DNA of 64,000 bases from SIG299 sp045531895 (lineage in GTDB: Bacteria; Bacillota; Clostridia; Lachnospirales; Lachnospiraceae), in assembly GCA_045531895.1 (NCBI GenBank), contig JAZSEW010000026.1, positions 35,507-99,506 on the forward strand, read 5' to 3'. Below are positions 1-7,557 of this stretch, in pieces. A program made the position numbers and the translations under genes. Positions within the stretch are counted from its first letter, which is position 1. The number at the start of each line of letters is the position of its first letter. A model generated the notes under the pieces. It had not been told where the DNA came from, did no database searches, and saw only the letters and a program-made list of their open reading frames with translations.

Positions 1-202
1 AGAGGCTGTTGTTAAGGTTGAGAATATTACAGCATCTGAAGAAGACGTAAACAAAGAAATTACAAATATGGCAGAAATGTACCAGATGGAAGTTGATAAG
101 TTAATGGAACTTGTTGGCGAAGAGGAAAAGAAGGCGATGGCAGAGGATGTTGCTGTTCAGAAGGCTCTTGACTTCGTAATGGCTGCTGCTGTTGAAAAGT
201 AA
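1..202 (+). CDS. tig: Trigger factor, C-terminal end (partial)
   Basis: The reading frame enters from outside the window and ends with TAA at 200-202. The 66 visible residues are acidic and helical (ITASEEDVNKEI, then MAEMYQMEVDKLMELVG and a final DFVMAAAVEK), which matches the end of the C-terminal chaperone domain of ribosome-associated trigger factor. Trigger factor binds nascent chains at the ribosome exit tunnel. The assignment rests on this tail and on the classic Firmicutes order tig-clpP-clpX-lon-engB that follows. The N-terminal ribosome-binding and PPIase domains lie upstream and cannot be checked. Confidence 0.85.
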   Translation, partial: EAVVKVENITASEEDVNKEITNMAEMYQMEVDKLMELVGEEEKKAMAEDVAVQKALDFVMAAAVEK

Positions 203-223
203 TATATAAGTTGAAATAAAGTA

Positions 224-249
224 ATCTGCCCGCTTTTTTGTGGGCAGAT
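224..249 (+). terminator. Hairpin between tig and clpP
   Basis: ATCTGCCC (224-231) and GGGCAGAT (242-249) form a perfect 8-bp stem around a T-rich 10-nt loop. No T-run follows the 3' arm, so it may be a weak terminator, a processing site or an mRNA-stability hairpin. The T-run lies inside the loop, which is unusual for an intrinsic terminator. Confidence 0.45.
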
Positions 250-288
250 ACTTTGCTATGTAAAAGTGAGAAAACAGGGAGGCTTAAC

Positions 289-873
289 ATGAGTTTTGTA
301 CCTTATGTTGTGGAACAGACCAGTAAGGGAGAACGTTCCTACGATATTTACTCCAGATTATTAAAAGACAGAATCATTTTTCTTGGTGATGAAGTAAATG
401 ACACTACAGCAAGTCTTGTAGTTGCCCAGTTGTTGTTTTTAGAGGCAGAAGATCCAAAGAAGGATATTCATCTTTACATCAACAGCCCGGGGGGGTCCGT
501 AACCGCAGGTATGGCAATTTATGATACCATGCAGTTTATTAAGTGTGATGTATCTACCATTTGTATCGGTATGGCAGCCAGCATGGGTGCTTTCCTGCTT
601 GCAGGCGGTGCAAAGGGTAAGAGAATGATTCTTCCGAATTCTGAGGTAATGATTCACCAGCCATCCGGCGGTGCAAGAGGTCAGGAAACAGAAATCCGTA
701 TTGCGGCGGAGAATATTTTAAGAACAAGAAAGAAATTAAACGAGATTCTTGCAGCAAATACCGGTAAGCCGGTAGAGGTAATTGCTGCTGATACTGAGCG
801 TGACAACTACATGACCGCAGAACAGGCTTTGGAATATGGTCTTGTAGATGTAATTGTCAAAGAGAGAGCATAA
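289..873 (+). CDS. clpP: ATP-dependent Clp protease proteolytic subunit ClpP
   Basis: This is the serine protease subunit that assembles into a double heptameric ring and degrades proteins unfolded by ClpX or ClpC in the cytoplasm. The ATG at 289 gives 194 aa, the usual ClpP length, and is preceded by AGGGAGG at 276-282. A longer upstream frame from 238 has no ribosome site and overlaps the hairpin. The catalytic triad is visible: Ser98 in GMAASMGAF, His123 in MIHQPSGG and Asp172 in RDNYMTAEQA. The gene sits directly upstream of clpX, so protease and unfoldase are probably made together. Confidence 0.97.
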   Translation: MSFVPYVVEQTSKGERSYDIYSRLLKDRIIFLGDEVNDTTASLVVAQLLFLEAEDPKKDIHLYINSPGGSVTAGMAIYDTMQFIKCDVSTICIGMAASMGAFLLAGGAKGKRMILPNSEVMIHQPSGGARGQETEIRIAAENILRTRKKLNEILAANTGKPVEVIAADTERDNYMTAEQALEYGLVDVIVKERA

Positions 874-897
874 GCAAGGGCTGACGGAGGTAGATTA

Positions 898-2166
898 ATG
901 GCAAAATCAGATGATAAGAATATGGTTTGCTGTTCCTTTTGCGGAAAGCGTCAGGACCAGGTACACAGAATGCTTGCCGGCATGAACGGTGCATTTATTT
1001 GTGATGCCTGTGTAGATCTCTGTTCCGAAATCATGGAAGAAGAGGAAGAAGATGCAGCCGCGCCTGCGGAGTATGCGGGAGAGCAGGGAATCAATCTGTT
1101 AAAGCCGAAGGAAATCAAAGAATTCCTTGACCAGTATGTTATTGGTCAGGAAGAAGCAAAGAAGGTGCTTTCGGTTGCCGTTTACAATCACTATAAGAGA
1201 GTATTGTCTTCCGAAGAATCTGAAGTGGAGCTTCAGAAGAGTAATATTTTAATGATAGGTCCGACCGGTTCCGGTAAAACCTATCTTGCACAGACATTAG
1301 CCAAGCTTTTGAATGTTGCGTTTGCAATTGCAGACGCAACAGCCTTAACAGAGGCAGGTTATGTTGGTGAAGATGTAGAAAATATTCTGTTAAAGATTAT
1401 TCAGGCTGCCGACTTTAATATTGAACGCGCAGAATTTGGTATTATCTACATCGATGAAATCGATAAAATTACAAGAAAATCCGAAAATACATCCATTACA
1501 AGAGATGTTTCCGGCGAAGGTGTACAGCAGGCATTGTTAAAGATTCTGGAGGGAACGGTAGCTTCTGTTCCGCCACAGGGTGGCAGAAAACATCCGCATC
1601 AGGAATTCATTCAGATTGATACCACTAATATTCTCTTTATCTGTGGTGGCGCTTTTGACGGTCTGGAACGAATTGTGGAAAACAGAATCGGAGAAAAGGC
1701 AATGGGCTTCTCGGCAAAATTGTATGAGAAAGAAGACAAAAATATCGGCGAGTTATTCCGTCAGGTAATGCCTCAGGATTTGGTAAAGTTTGGGTTGATT
1801 CCTGAATTTATCGGACGTGTTCCGGTACATGTGGCATTGGATATGTTAGATGAGGATGCCCTTATCAGTATCCTGCGCGATCCAAAGAATGCCCTGACCA
1901 AGCAGTATCAGAAGCTGTTTGAGTTAGATGGCGTGGAGTTGGAATTCGAAGAGGATGCGCTCAGGGTATTTGCAAAACGAGCCTTGGAGTATAAGACAGG
2001 TGCACGTGGTCTTCGTTCTATAATGGAAAAGACACTTCTTGAAACAATGTATCAGATGCCTTCCGATGAAACGATTTTAAAGTGTATCGTGACAAAGGAG
2101 TCAGCTGAAGGCTCTGAACAGCCTAGTCTTCTGGTCTCCGGTGGCGGACAGAAGCACGGCAGATAA
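898..2166 (+). CDS. clpX: ATP-dependent Clp protease ATP-binding subunit ClpX
   Basis: This AAA+ unfoldase recognises substrates and threads them into ClpP. The 422-aa protein has an N-terminal zinc-binding domain (Cys12, Cys15, Cys35, Cys38 in CSFCGK and CDACVDLC), a Walker A motif GPTGSGKT at residues 121-128, a GYVGEDVE pore-loop motif and a Walker B motif IIYIDEIDK. It begins 24 nt after clpP with GGAGG upstream. The C-terminal tail is short and polar. A terminator hairpin follows, separating it from lon. Confidence 0.97.
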   Translation: MAKSDDKNMVCCSFCGKRQDQVHRMLAGMNGAFICDACVDLCSEIMEEEEEDAAAPAEYAGEQGINLLKPKEIKEFLDQYVIGQEEAKKVLSVAVYNHYKRVLSSEESEVELQKSNILMIGPTGSGKTYLAQTLAKLLNVAFAIADATALTEAGYVGEDVENILLKIIQAADFNIERAEFGIIYIDEIDKITRKSENTSITRDVSGEGVQQALLKILEGTVASVPPQGGRKHPHQEFIQIDTTNILFICGGAFDGLERIVENRIGEKAMGFSAKLYEKEDKNIGELFRQVMPQDLVKFGLIPEFIGRVPVHVALDMLDEDALISILRDPKNALTKQYQKLFELDGVELEFEEDALRVFAKRALEYKTGARGLRSIMEKTLLETMYQMPSDETILKCIVTKESAEGSEQPSLLVSGGGQKHGR

Positions 2167-2188
2167 GAAGAGTAAGAAAATAATGTGT

Positions 2189-2237
2189 AAAGCAGGCTGA
2201 CAGAAAATTCCGTGGAATGATGTCGGCCTGCTTTTTT
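2189..2237 (+). terminator. Intrinsic terminator between clpX and lon
   Basis: GCAGGC (2192-2197) pairs with GCCTGC (2226-2231). The stem continues inward with TGACA/TGTCG and ATTCC/GGAAT, and six T residues follow the 3' arm. It is a textbook Rho-independent terminator, yet it ends only 16 nt before the lon start codon, so lon must depend on read-through or on this hairpin acting as an attenuator. Confidence 0.85.
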
Positions 2238-2253
2238 AGAGAGGAAGAATGCA

Positions 2254-4614
2254 ATGAGTGAAGAAAAACAGCTGATGCCTGTGGTGGCACTAAAAGGTAT
2301 TACCATGCTTCCGGGCATGTTGATTCACTTTGACATACAAAAAGAATCCAGCATCAGTGCAATCAATGTGGCGTTGCGGGAAGGAAAGTATATTCTTGTT
2401 ATTACCCAGAAAAATACGGCGGTGGACGACCCGGAACAGGTAGATTTGTATCCGATGGGAACAGTTTCCGTAGTCAAGCAGATGATTAAGATGCCGGGAA
2501 ATCAGATTCGCGTATTGGCAACCGGTGTTCGCAGAGGGTATCTGGAAGAGCTTGTATCTACAGAACCGCATCTGGAGGGGATGGTATCTCTGCCGGAGGA
2601 AGTAAATGCAGACTCTCTGACAATTATCGAGCAACGGGCAATGCTGCGTGGCTTAAAGGATATGCTGGATGTTTATGTGACAACGAATGAAAAGTTTGGT
2701 AAGGATATTGTAAAGCAGTTGATGAGTGTGGATACGGTAGATGCTTTGATAAATCAGGTGGCAATCAGTGTACCAATGACGATTACTTCCAAACAGAAGA
2801 TTCTGGATGCCGTTCATATCGTAGACCGGTATGAGGCAATTATGGTGATTCTTGCCAATGAAATAGAAATCATTCGTATCAAAAAGGACTTACAGGCAAA
2901 GGTAAAAGCAAAGGTTGACAAGAACCAGAAGGACTATGTGCTCAGAGAGCAGTTAAAGGTAATCCGTGACGAGTTAGGGGATGGTTCTACCGGAGATGAC
3001 ATTCCGGAGCTTTATACAAAGCTGGAGCAATTAGAAGCTGAAGAAGACGTAAAAAAGAAAATTAAAAAAGAAATTGACCGGTATAAATCCGTATTGGGAA
3101 GCCAGTCGGAAAGTGCGGTGGCAAGAGGCTATGTGGAAACACTGCTTGCACTGCCATGGGACCATGCCACCAAGGATAATCTGGATATTGCCAGAGCGGA
3201 AAAAATATTAAACAGGGATCATTATGGCTTGGAAAAGGTAAAGGAACGTATTCTGGAATTTTTGGCAGTCCGTGCGTTGAATGAAAAGGGTCAGGCACCG
3301 ATTATTTGTCTGGTAGGACCTCCAGGAACAGGAAAAACATCCATTGCAAGGTCTGTTGCCACGGCACTTAAGAAGGAATATGTCCGTATTTGTCTCGGAG
3401 GTGTCCGTGATGAAGCAGAAATCCGTGGGCATAGAAGAACCTATGTTGGTGCAATTCCTGGCCGATTAATCCAGGCCTTAAAATCTGCAAAAGTAAAGAA
3501 TCCGCTGATGTTGCTTGATGAGATTGATAAGGTCAGTAGTGATTTTAAGGGAGATGTGGCATCTGCATTGCTGGAAGTATTAGATCCGGAACAGAATAAG
3601 CATTTTGCCGATCATTATGTAGAAATTCCGGTGGATTTGTCGGAAGTACTGTTTATATGTACAGCGAATTCTACCCAGACTATTCCGAGACCGCTGTTAG
3701 ACCGAATGGAAATTATTGAAGTGCACAGCTATACGGAAAACGAAAAGTATCATATTGCGAAAGATCACCTGGTGCCAAAGCAGTTAGAAAAACATGGTCT
3801 GACAAAGAAAGAATTGCAGATTAAGGCGGATGGTCTTCGGGAAGTGATTGCAAGCTATACAAGAGAAGCCGGTGTGCGTTCCCTGGAACGAAAAATCGGT
3901 GAGCTGTGCCGCAAGGCAGCCAAGGAAGTGTTAAAGGCTCGTCAGGCCGGAACTGAATTTGAATCAATTAAAATATCAAAGAAAAATGTAACAGATTACC
4001 TCGGTAAAAAGAAATACCGTCAAAAGAAAGCTAATGAAGCGGCAGAGGTCGGTATTGTACGTGGGCTTGCATGGACGGAGGTTGGCGGTGACACATTGCA
4101 GATAGAAGTAAACAGCATGCCGGGTAAAGGAAATTTGCAACTCACCGGAAAGCTTGGGGATGTGATGAAGGAATCCGCCCAGATTGCCTTGAGCTTTGTA
4201 CGTTCCAAGGTGGAAAATACAGATGTTCCGGCGGAATATTTTGAAAAGCATGATTTTCATTTGCATGTGCCGGAGAGAGCAGTACCGAAAGACGGACCTT
4301 CTGCCGGAATTACGATGGCAACCGCTTTTTATTCCATGGTGTTGAATCTTCCGGTAAAAGCAGATGTGGCAATGACGGGAGAAATTTCCCTGCGGGGAAA
4401 GGTACTTCCGATTGGTGGCTTGAAAGAAAAACTTCTGGCCGCAAAGCAGGCAGGAATAAAAATGGTGCTGATTCCGAAGGATAACGAACCTGATCTGGAA
4501 GAAATTTCTGATGAAATTATCGGAGATATGACAGTGCTTCCTGTATCCGGCATGGATGAAGTGCTGGAGCATGCATTGGTACAAAAGCAGAGTTCGAAAA
4601 GGAGATTGATATGA
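2254..4614 (+). CDS. lon: ATP-dependent protease Lon (LonA type)
   Basis: Lon is a cytoplasmic AAA+ serine protease that removes misfolded and regulatory proteins. The 786-aa length is typical of LonA. An N-terminal substrate-binding LAN domain (MPVVALKGITMLPGM onward) is followed by a helical region, Walker A GPPGTGKT at about 355-362, Walker B LMLLDEIDK, and a C-terminal protease domain. The catalytic dyad is Ser683 in PKDGPSAGIT and Lys726 in GGLKEKLL. The start follows GAGAGGAAG closely. The last codons overlap the first of engB (ATGA type), implying translational coupling. The upstream terminator is the odd feature. Confidence 0.97.
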   Translation: MSEEKQLMPVVALKGITMLPGMLIHFDIQKESSISAINVALREGKYILVITQKNTAVDDPEQVDLYPMGTVSVVKQMIKMPGNQIRVLATGVRRGYLEELVSTEPHLEGMVSLPEEVNADSLTIIEQRAMLRGLKDMLDVYVTTNEKFGKDIVKQLMSVDTVDALINQVAISVPMTITSKQKILDAVHIVDRYEAIMVILANEIEIIRIKKDLQAKVKAKVDKNQKDYVLREQLKVIRDELGDGSTGDDIPELYTKLEQLEAEEDVKKKIKKEIDRYKSVLGSQSESAVARGYVETLLALPWDHATKDNLDIARAEKILNRDHYGLEKVKERILEFLAVRALNEKGQAPIICLVGPPGTGKTSIARSVATALKKEYVRICLGGVRDEAEIRGHRRTYVGAIPGRLIQALKSAKVKNPLMLLDEIDKVSSDFKGDVASALLEVLDPEQNKHFADHYVEIPVDLSEVLFICTANSTQTIPRPLLDRMEIIEVHSYTENEKYHIAKDHLVPKQLEKHGLTKKELQIKADGLREVIASYTREAGVRSLERKIGELCRKAAKEVLKARQAGTEFESIKISKKNVTDYLGKKKYRQKKANEAAEVGIVRGLAWTEVGGDTLQIEVNSMPGKGNLQLTGKLGDVMKESAQIALSFVRSKVENTDVPAEYFEKHDFHLHVPERAVPKDGPSAGITMATAFYSMVLNLPVKADVAMTGEISLRGKVLPIGGLKEKLLAAKQAGIKMVLIPKDNEPDLEEISDEIIGDMTVLPVSGMDEVLEHALVQKQSSKRRLI

Positions 4615-5222
4615 ATGTAAATAATGTATCGCTGGAAACGGTTTGTGGCATTACAAGTACTCTGCCGGAAAATGTACTTCCGGAGTTTGCTTTTGCAGGT
4701 AAGTCCAATGTGGGCAAATCTTCCCTGATTAATGCAATGATTAATCGTAAGGCTCTGGCAAGAACCTCCTCACAGCCGGGTAAAACCCAGACCATCAATT
4801 TTTATAATGTGGAAAATCAGCTGTACTTTGTAGATCTGCCGGGTTACGGCTATGCAAAGGTATCGCAGGAAATCAAGGCAAAGTGGGGAAAAATGATTGA
4901 ACGTTATCTGCAAAAATCCGGGCAGCTGAAGCTGGTATTCCTGCTTATTGATATTCGTCATGAGCCTTCTGCCAATGATAAAAACATGTATGAATGGATT
5001 GAGTATAACGGTTTTGAACCTGTAATTATTGCTACCAAGTTAGATAAGATTAACCGTAGTCAGGTGCAGAAGCATCTAAAAATGTTACGTACGGGACTGG
5101 GACTGAAGAAAGAAACTATTCTGATTCCGTTTTCCTCGGAAACAAAGCAGGGAAAGGAAGAAGTCTGGCAGATTATTGATTCCTATCTGGCAGCCGGGCA
5201 GGACGGAGAAACAGAAGCATGA
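4611..5222 (+). CDS. engB: Ribosome biogenesis GTPase EngB/YsxC
   Basis: This TRAFAC-class GTPase is needed for assembly of the large ribosomal subunit. In 203 aa it carries G1 GKSNVGKSSLI, G3 DLPGYG and G4 TKLDKI, in the compact single-domain arrangement of the family. It overlaps lon by 4 nt and the next membrane-protein gene by 4 nt, so the three are likely one transcript. The lon-engB order is widely conserved in Firmicutes. Confidence 0.95.
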   Translation: MNVNNVSLETVCGITSTLPENVLPEFAFAGKSNVGKSSLINAMINRKALARTSSQPGKTQTINFYNVENQLYFVDLPGYGYAKVSQEIKAKWGKMIERYLQKSGQLKLVFLLIDIRHEPSANDKNMYEWIEYNGFEPVIIATKLDKINRSQVQKHLKMLRTGLGLKKETILIPFSSETKQGKEEVWQIIDSYLAAGQDGETEA

Positions 5223-5878
5223 AAAAATATCTGACCAAAGAAATGTTAAAAAGAAATCTTGTCATGCTGTTTGCTGTCTGTATGATGGGGGTATGTGTAC
5301 AGTTTTTAAACCTGACCAATCTCGGACCGGATCCTTGCTCTGCTTTGAATTACGGTATGGCCGCAAGGCTTCATATGACTTTCGGAAATTATCAGTTGCT
5401 ATTTAATGTGATTTTATTTTTGATTGTGGTATTTCAGGATCGGACTTTATTTGGTACAGGTTCCTTGGGTAATATGATTTTAGTGGGTTATTCTGCTGAT
5501 TTTACCGGCTGGCTGTTAGAGAAGGCAGGATTGATGGCAAAATTTCAGAATATGACAACCGGGCTTGCCATTGGTATTATGGTTCCGACATTGCTAGTAT
5601 TTCTTGTGGTAGCGGCATTGTATATGAACTGCGGGCTTGGAACCGCTCCATATGATGCAGTTCCGTTTCTTGTACACCGGAAACTGGAAAAAGCCACAGA
5701 GAAAACCATTCCGTTCCGGTTTATCCGGATTGCTTTTGACGGAATTGTAACCCTTGCAGCCTTTTTTATAGGTGGTAGTATTGGAATTGTAACCGTACTT
5801 ATGATTTTTCTTTTGGGACCGGCGGTGGACATGGTATCCGGCCTGGTGAAAAAGAGTGGAATTTTTGCGGAAAAATAA
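5219..5878 (+). CDS. YczE/YitT-like integral membrane protein
   Basis: This 219-aa protein has about five hydrophobic segments, a conserved N-terminal LTNLGPDPCSALNYGMA stretch and a GLGTAPYDAVPF motif. Both are typical of the YczE/YyaS/YitT family of bacterial membrane proteins, whose biochemical role is unsettled. It overlaps the end of engB (ATGA), so it is probably co-transcribed, although a functional link to ribosome assembly is not evident. Its stop codon directly abuts the end of the convergent DUF4364 gene. The family call is good; the function is unknown. Confidence 0.75.
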   Translation: MKKYLTKEMLKRNLVMLFAVCMMGVCVQFLNLTNLGPDPCSALNYGMAARLHMTFGNYQLLFNVILFLIVVFQDRTLFGTGSLGNMILVGYSADFTGWLLEKAGLMAKFQNMTTGLAIGIMVPTLLVFLVVAALYMNCGLGTAPYDAVPFLVHRKLEKATEKTIPFRFIRIAFDGIVTLAAFFIGGSIGIVTVLMIFLLGPAVDMVSGLVKKSGIFAEK

Positions 5879-6421
5879 TTACTGTTTGCCGGAGGCAGGA
5901 GCACCGGCAGCGAGAGTGGAAATCAGATAGCCGTATACATCGGCACTGCATTCCTTCCAACGGCTGCAGATAGCATCGGCTTCTGCGGCAGAAGTTACCA
6001 GCAAGTTAATATGAACGAGTTCGCTGTCACGCTCTACTACACGGAGCTCCACAACGAACTCGTTTTTCTTTGCCTCATAGTAGTCTGCTGAGGTGGCAAC
6101 CATTTCACGGAGCTGGTATTCTTTTTCGGAAAGATAAGCATCAATATCATCCCGGATAGCAACGGAAATTCTGGTGTAAAAAAAAGACAGGGTTTCCTTG
6201 CCGGCAGGGGTGATGCGATATAAATAAGAATTATGGGAGTGTTCTACCTCCACATACTGATCTTCGATTAAATCTTCCAGGGTTTGCTGAATCGTGATGT
6301 AGTTGCAGTATTCCTTTTCCAGAATGAAACGGGTCAGTTCGGTGTTGGTAATCGGAAAATTCATCCGGTCAAGGATATAAAGGATAATCAGTTTATAAAG
6401 CATCAATGATTCAGATTGCAT
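5879..6421 (-). CDS. DUF4364 family protein, winged-helix-like
   Basis: The 180-aa protein begins MQSESLMLYKLIILYILDRM and continues with an arrangement (PITNTELTRFILEKEY, then TIQQTLEDLIEDQYVE and YRITPAGKETL) that resembles a winged-helix DNA-binding domain of the PadR/MarR type. This fits the DUF4364 family found widely in Clostridia, which is thought to be regulatory. The C-terminal half (EYQLREMVATSADYYEAKKNEFVVELRVVERD) looks alpha/beta. The start overlaps the 3' end of the upstream radical SAM gene by 11 nt and is preceded by GGGAGG, so the two form one minus-strand operon. No target can be named. Confidence 0.8.
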   Translation of the reverse strand: MQSESLMLYKLIILYILDRMNFPITNTELTRFILEKEYCNYITIQQTLEDLIEDQYVEVEHSHNSYLYRITPAGKETLSFFYTRISVAIRDDIDAYLSEKEYQLREMVATSADYYEAKKNEFVVELRVVERDSELVHINLLVTSAAEADAICSRWKECSADVYGYLISTLAAGAPASGKQ

Positions 6422-7355
6422 AGTGGTATTTTCCTCCCTGGATAATGTTTCGTGATTTTAGTTCCATACGCAGGTCATTTTGAATTCGTTTTTTATCGGT
6501 ACTCCACAACGGTGCAATAAGCAGGCTTCGCGGACCGTCGCCGGTAAGACGGTAGATGACGATGTGGGGTGGAATCCGTTCTAATAGTGAGAGTACAGTG
6601 TTGATATATTCGGTGCGTTCCATGCAGGCAAATGCATGATTCTTACATAGCCTTTCGTAGTCTTTTGCAAGGCCTGTCCCTTTTAATATATGCAGAAGCT
6701 GTAATTTTATGCCGTGAACCGGAAGAGAGCATACATAATTGATAGTGTGCTGCATATCATTTAGCGTCTCATAAGGAAGTCCGAGAATACAATGAACTAT
6801 CACGGGGATACCGCGAGAGTTCAATGAATGGACAGCTTCCTCGAAGACCGAATTGTCATAACATCGGTTAATATAGGCAATGGATTCTTTTTTTGATGTC
6901 TGCAGACCAAGTTCAACGTAAACCGGCTTTTTTTTGGAAAGACGGGTAAGCAGTTCAAGGACGGGAAGCGGAAGACAATCCGGTCGTGTGCCGATGAACA
7001 AGCCTTCAATGTCAGGGTGAGTTAAAGCTTCCGTAAAAAGATGTTCCAGATAATCTATCGGGGCATAGGTGACGGTGAAAGATTGGAAATAAGCAACATA
7101 GCCATAGGGTGCTCCGTTTTTGGGAAGCTTGTTTTTTACCTGTAGCTTTGCTGCTTCGATTTGTGCATAAACAGATGTGGTCCGTTCGGCTGCAAAATCT
7201 CCGGAGCCTCTTTCTGAGCAGAAAATACAACCGCCATAACCGGCAGTGCCGTCACGGTTGGGACAGGTGGTGCCACCGGCCAGCGACAGACGAAAAATTT
7301 TTTTGCCAAAGGTTTCTCTAAAATATTCATCTGCACTGTAAAAATAGGGCTTCAT
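6411..7355 (-). CDS. TIGR01212 family radical SAM protein
   Basis: The open frame extends upstream, but the ATG at 7355 (MKPYFYSADEYFRETFGKK, 314 aa) has AGAAAGG in front and lies just downstream of a clear promoter, so it is the true start. The iron-sulfur site is in CPNRDGTAGYGGCIFC, the spacing typical of the TIGR01212/YhcC radical SAM subfamily rather than plain CxxxCxxC. A TIM-barrel core follows (GTRPDCLP, VYVELGLQTS). YhcC-like enzymes have been linked to tRNA modification in some bacteria, but no substrate can be assigned here. It forms an operon with the DUF4364 gene. Confidence 0.88.
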   Translation of the reverse strand: MKPYFYSADEYFRETFGKKIFRLSLAGGTTCPNRDGTAGYGGCIFCSERGSGDFAAERTTSVYAQIEAAKLQVKNKLPKNGAPYGYVAYFQSFTVTYAPIDYLEHLFTEALTHPDIEGLFIGTRPDCLPLPVLELLTRLSKKKPVYVELGLQTSKKESIAYINRCYDNSVFEEAVHSLNSRGIPVIVHCILGLPYETLNDMQHTINYVCSLPVHGIKLQLLHILKGTGLAKDYERLCKNHAFACMERTEYINTVLSLLERIPPHIVIYRLTGDGPRSLLIAPLWSTDKKRIQNDLRMELKSRNIIQGGKYHYAI

Positions 7356-7397
7356 TTCTAAAATACCTTTCTGAAAAATGGGGTTGTACAGAAAATA

Positions 7398-7426
7398 ATT
7401 GTACCACGGACAAAGTTTTTCGTCAA
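7398..7426 (-). promoter_or_regulatory. Sigma-A promoter of the radical SAM gene
   Basis: Read on the minus strand, TTGACG (7421-7426) is followed by a 17-nt spacer and TACAAT (7398-7403). Five of six bases match the consensus in each hexamer with ideal spacing. The predicted transcript starts about 30 nt before the ATG at 7355. Confidence 0.8.
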
Positions 7427-7465
7427 TCAAACGAAATACATCTTTTCTTTTTTTTGAAGATAGTG

Positions 7466-7497
7466 TATAATGATACCAAATCATAAGAGTTCTTATG
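7466..7497 (+). promoter_or_regulatory. Candidate rho promoter -10 with adjacent palindrome
   Basis: A perfect TATAAT lies at 7466-7471, without a good -35 hexamer. It is followed at 7482-7497 by the palindrome CATAAGA-GT-TCTTATG. The position just after the likely transcription start, about 60 nt upstream of rho, would suit an operator or a leader hairpin. The promoter call is moderate and the operator idea is speculative. Confidence 0.4.
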
Positions 7498-7557
7498 TTG
7501 TACGTTATATGTTTCCCTGCATCCCCCAAATTATGAAATGAGTAAAAGGAGAATATT

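Noticed and set aside
3976..4584. 202-codon open frame antisense to lon
   Set aside because: It is fully inside a well-defined gene, has cysteine- and histidine-rich nonsense composition and no ribosome site.
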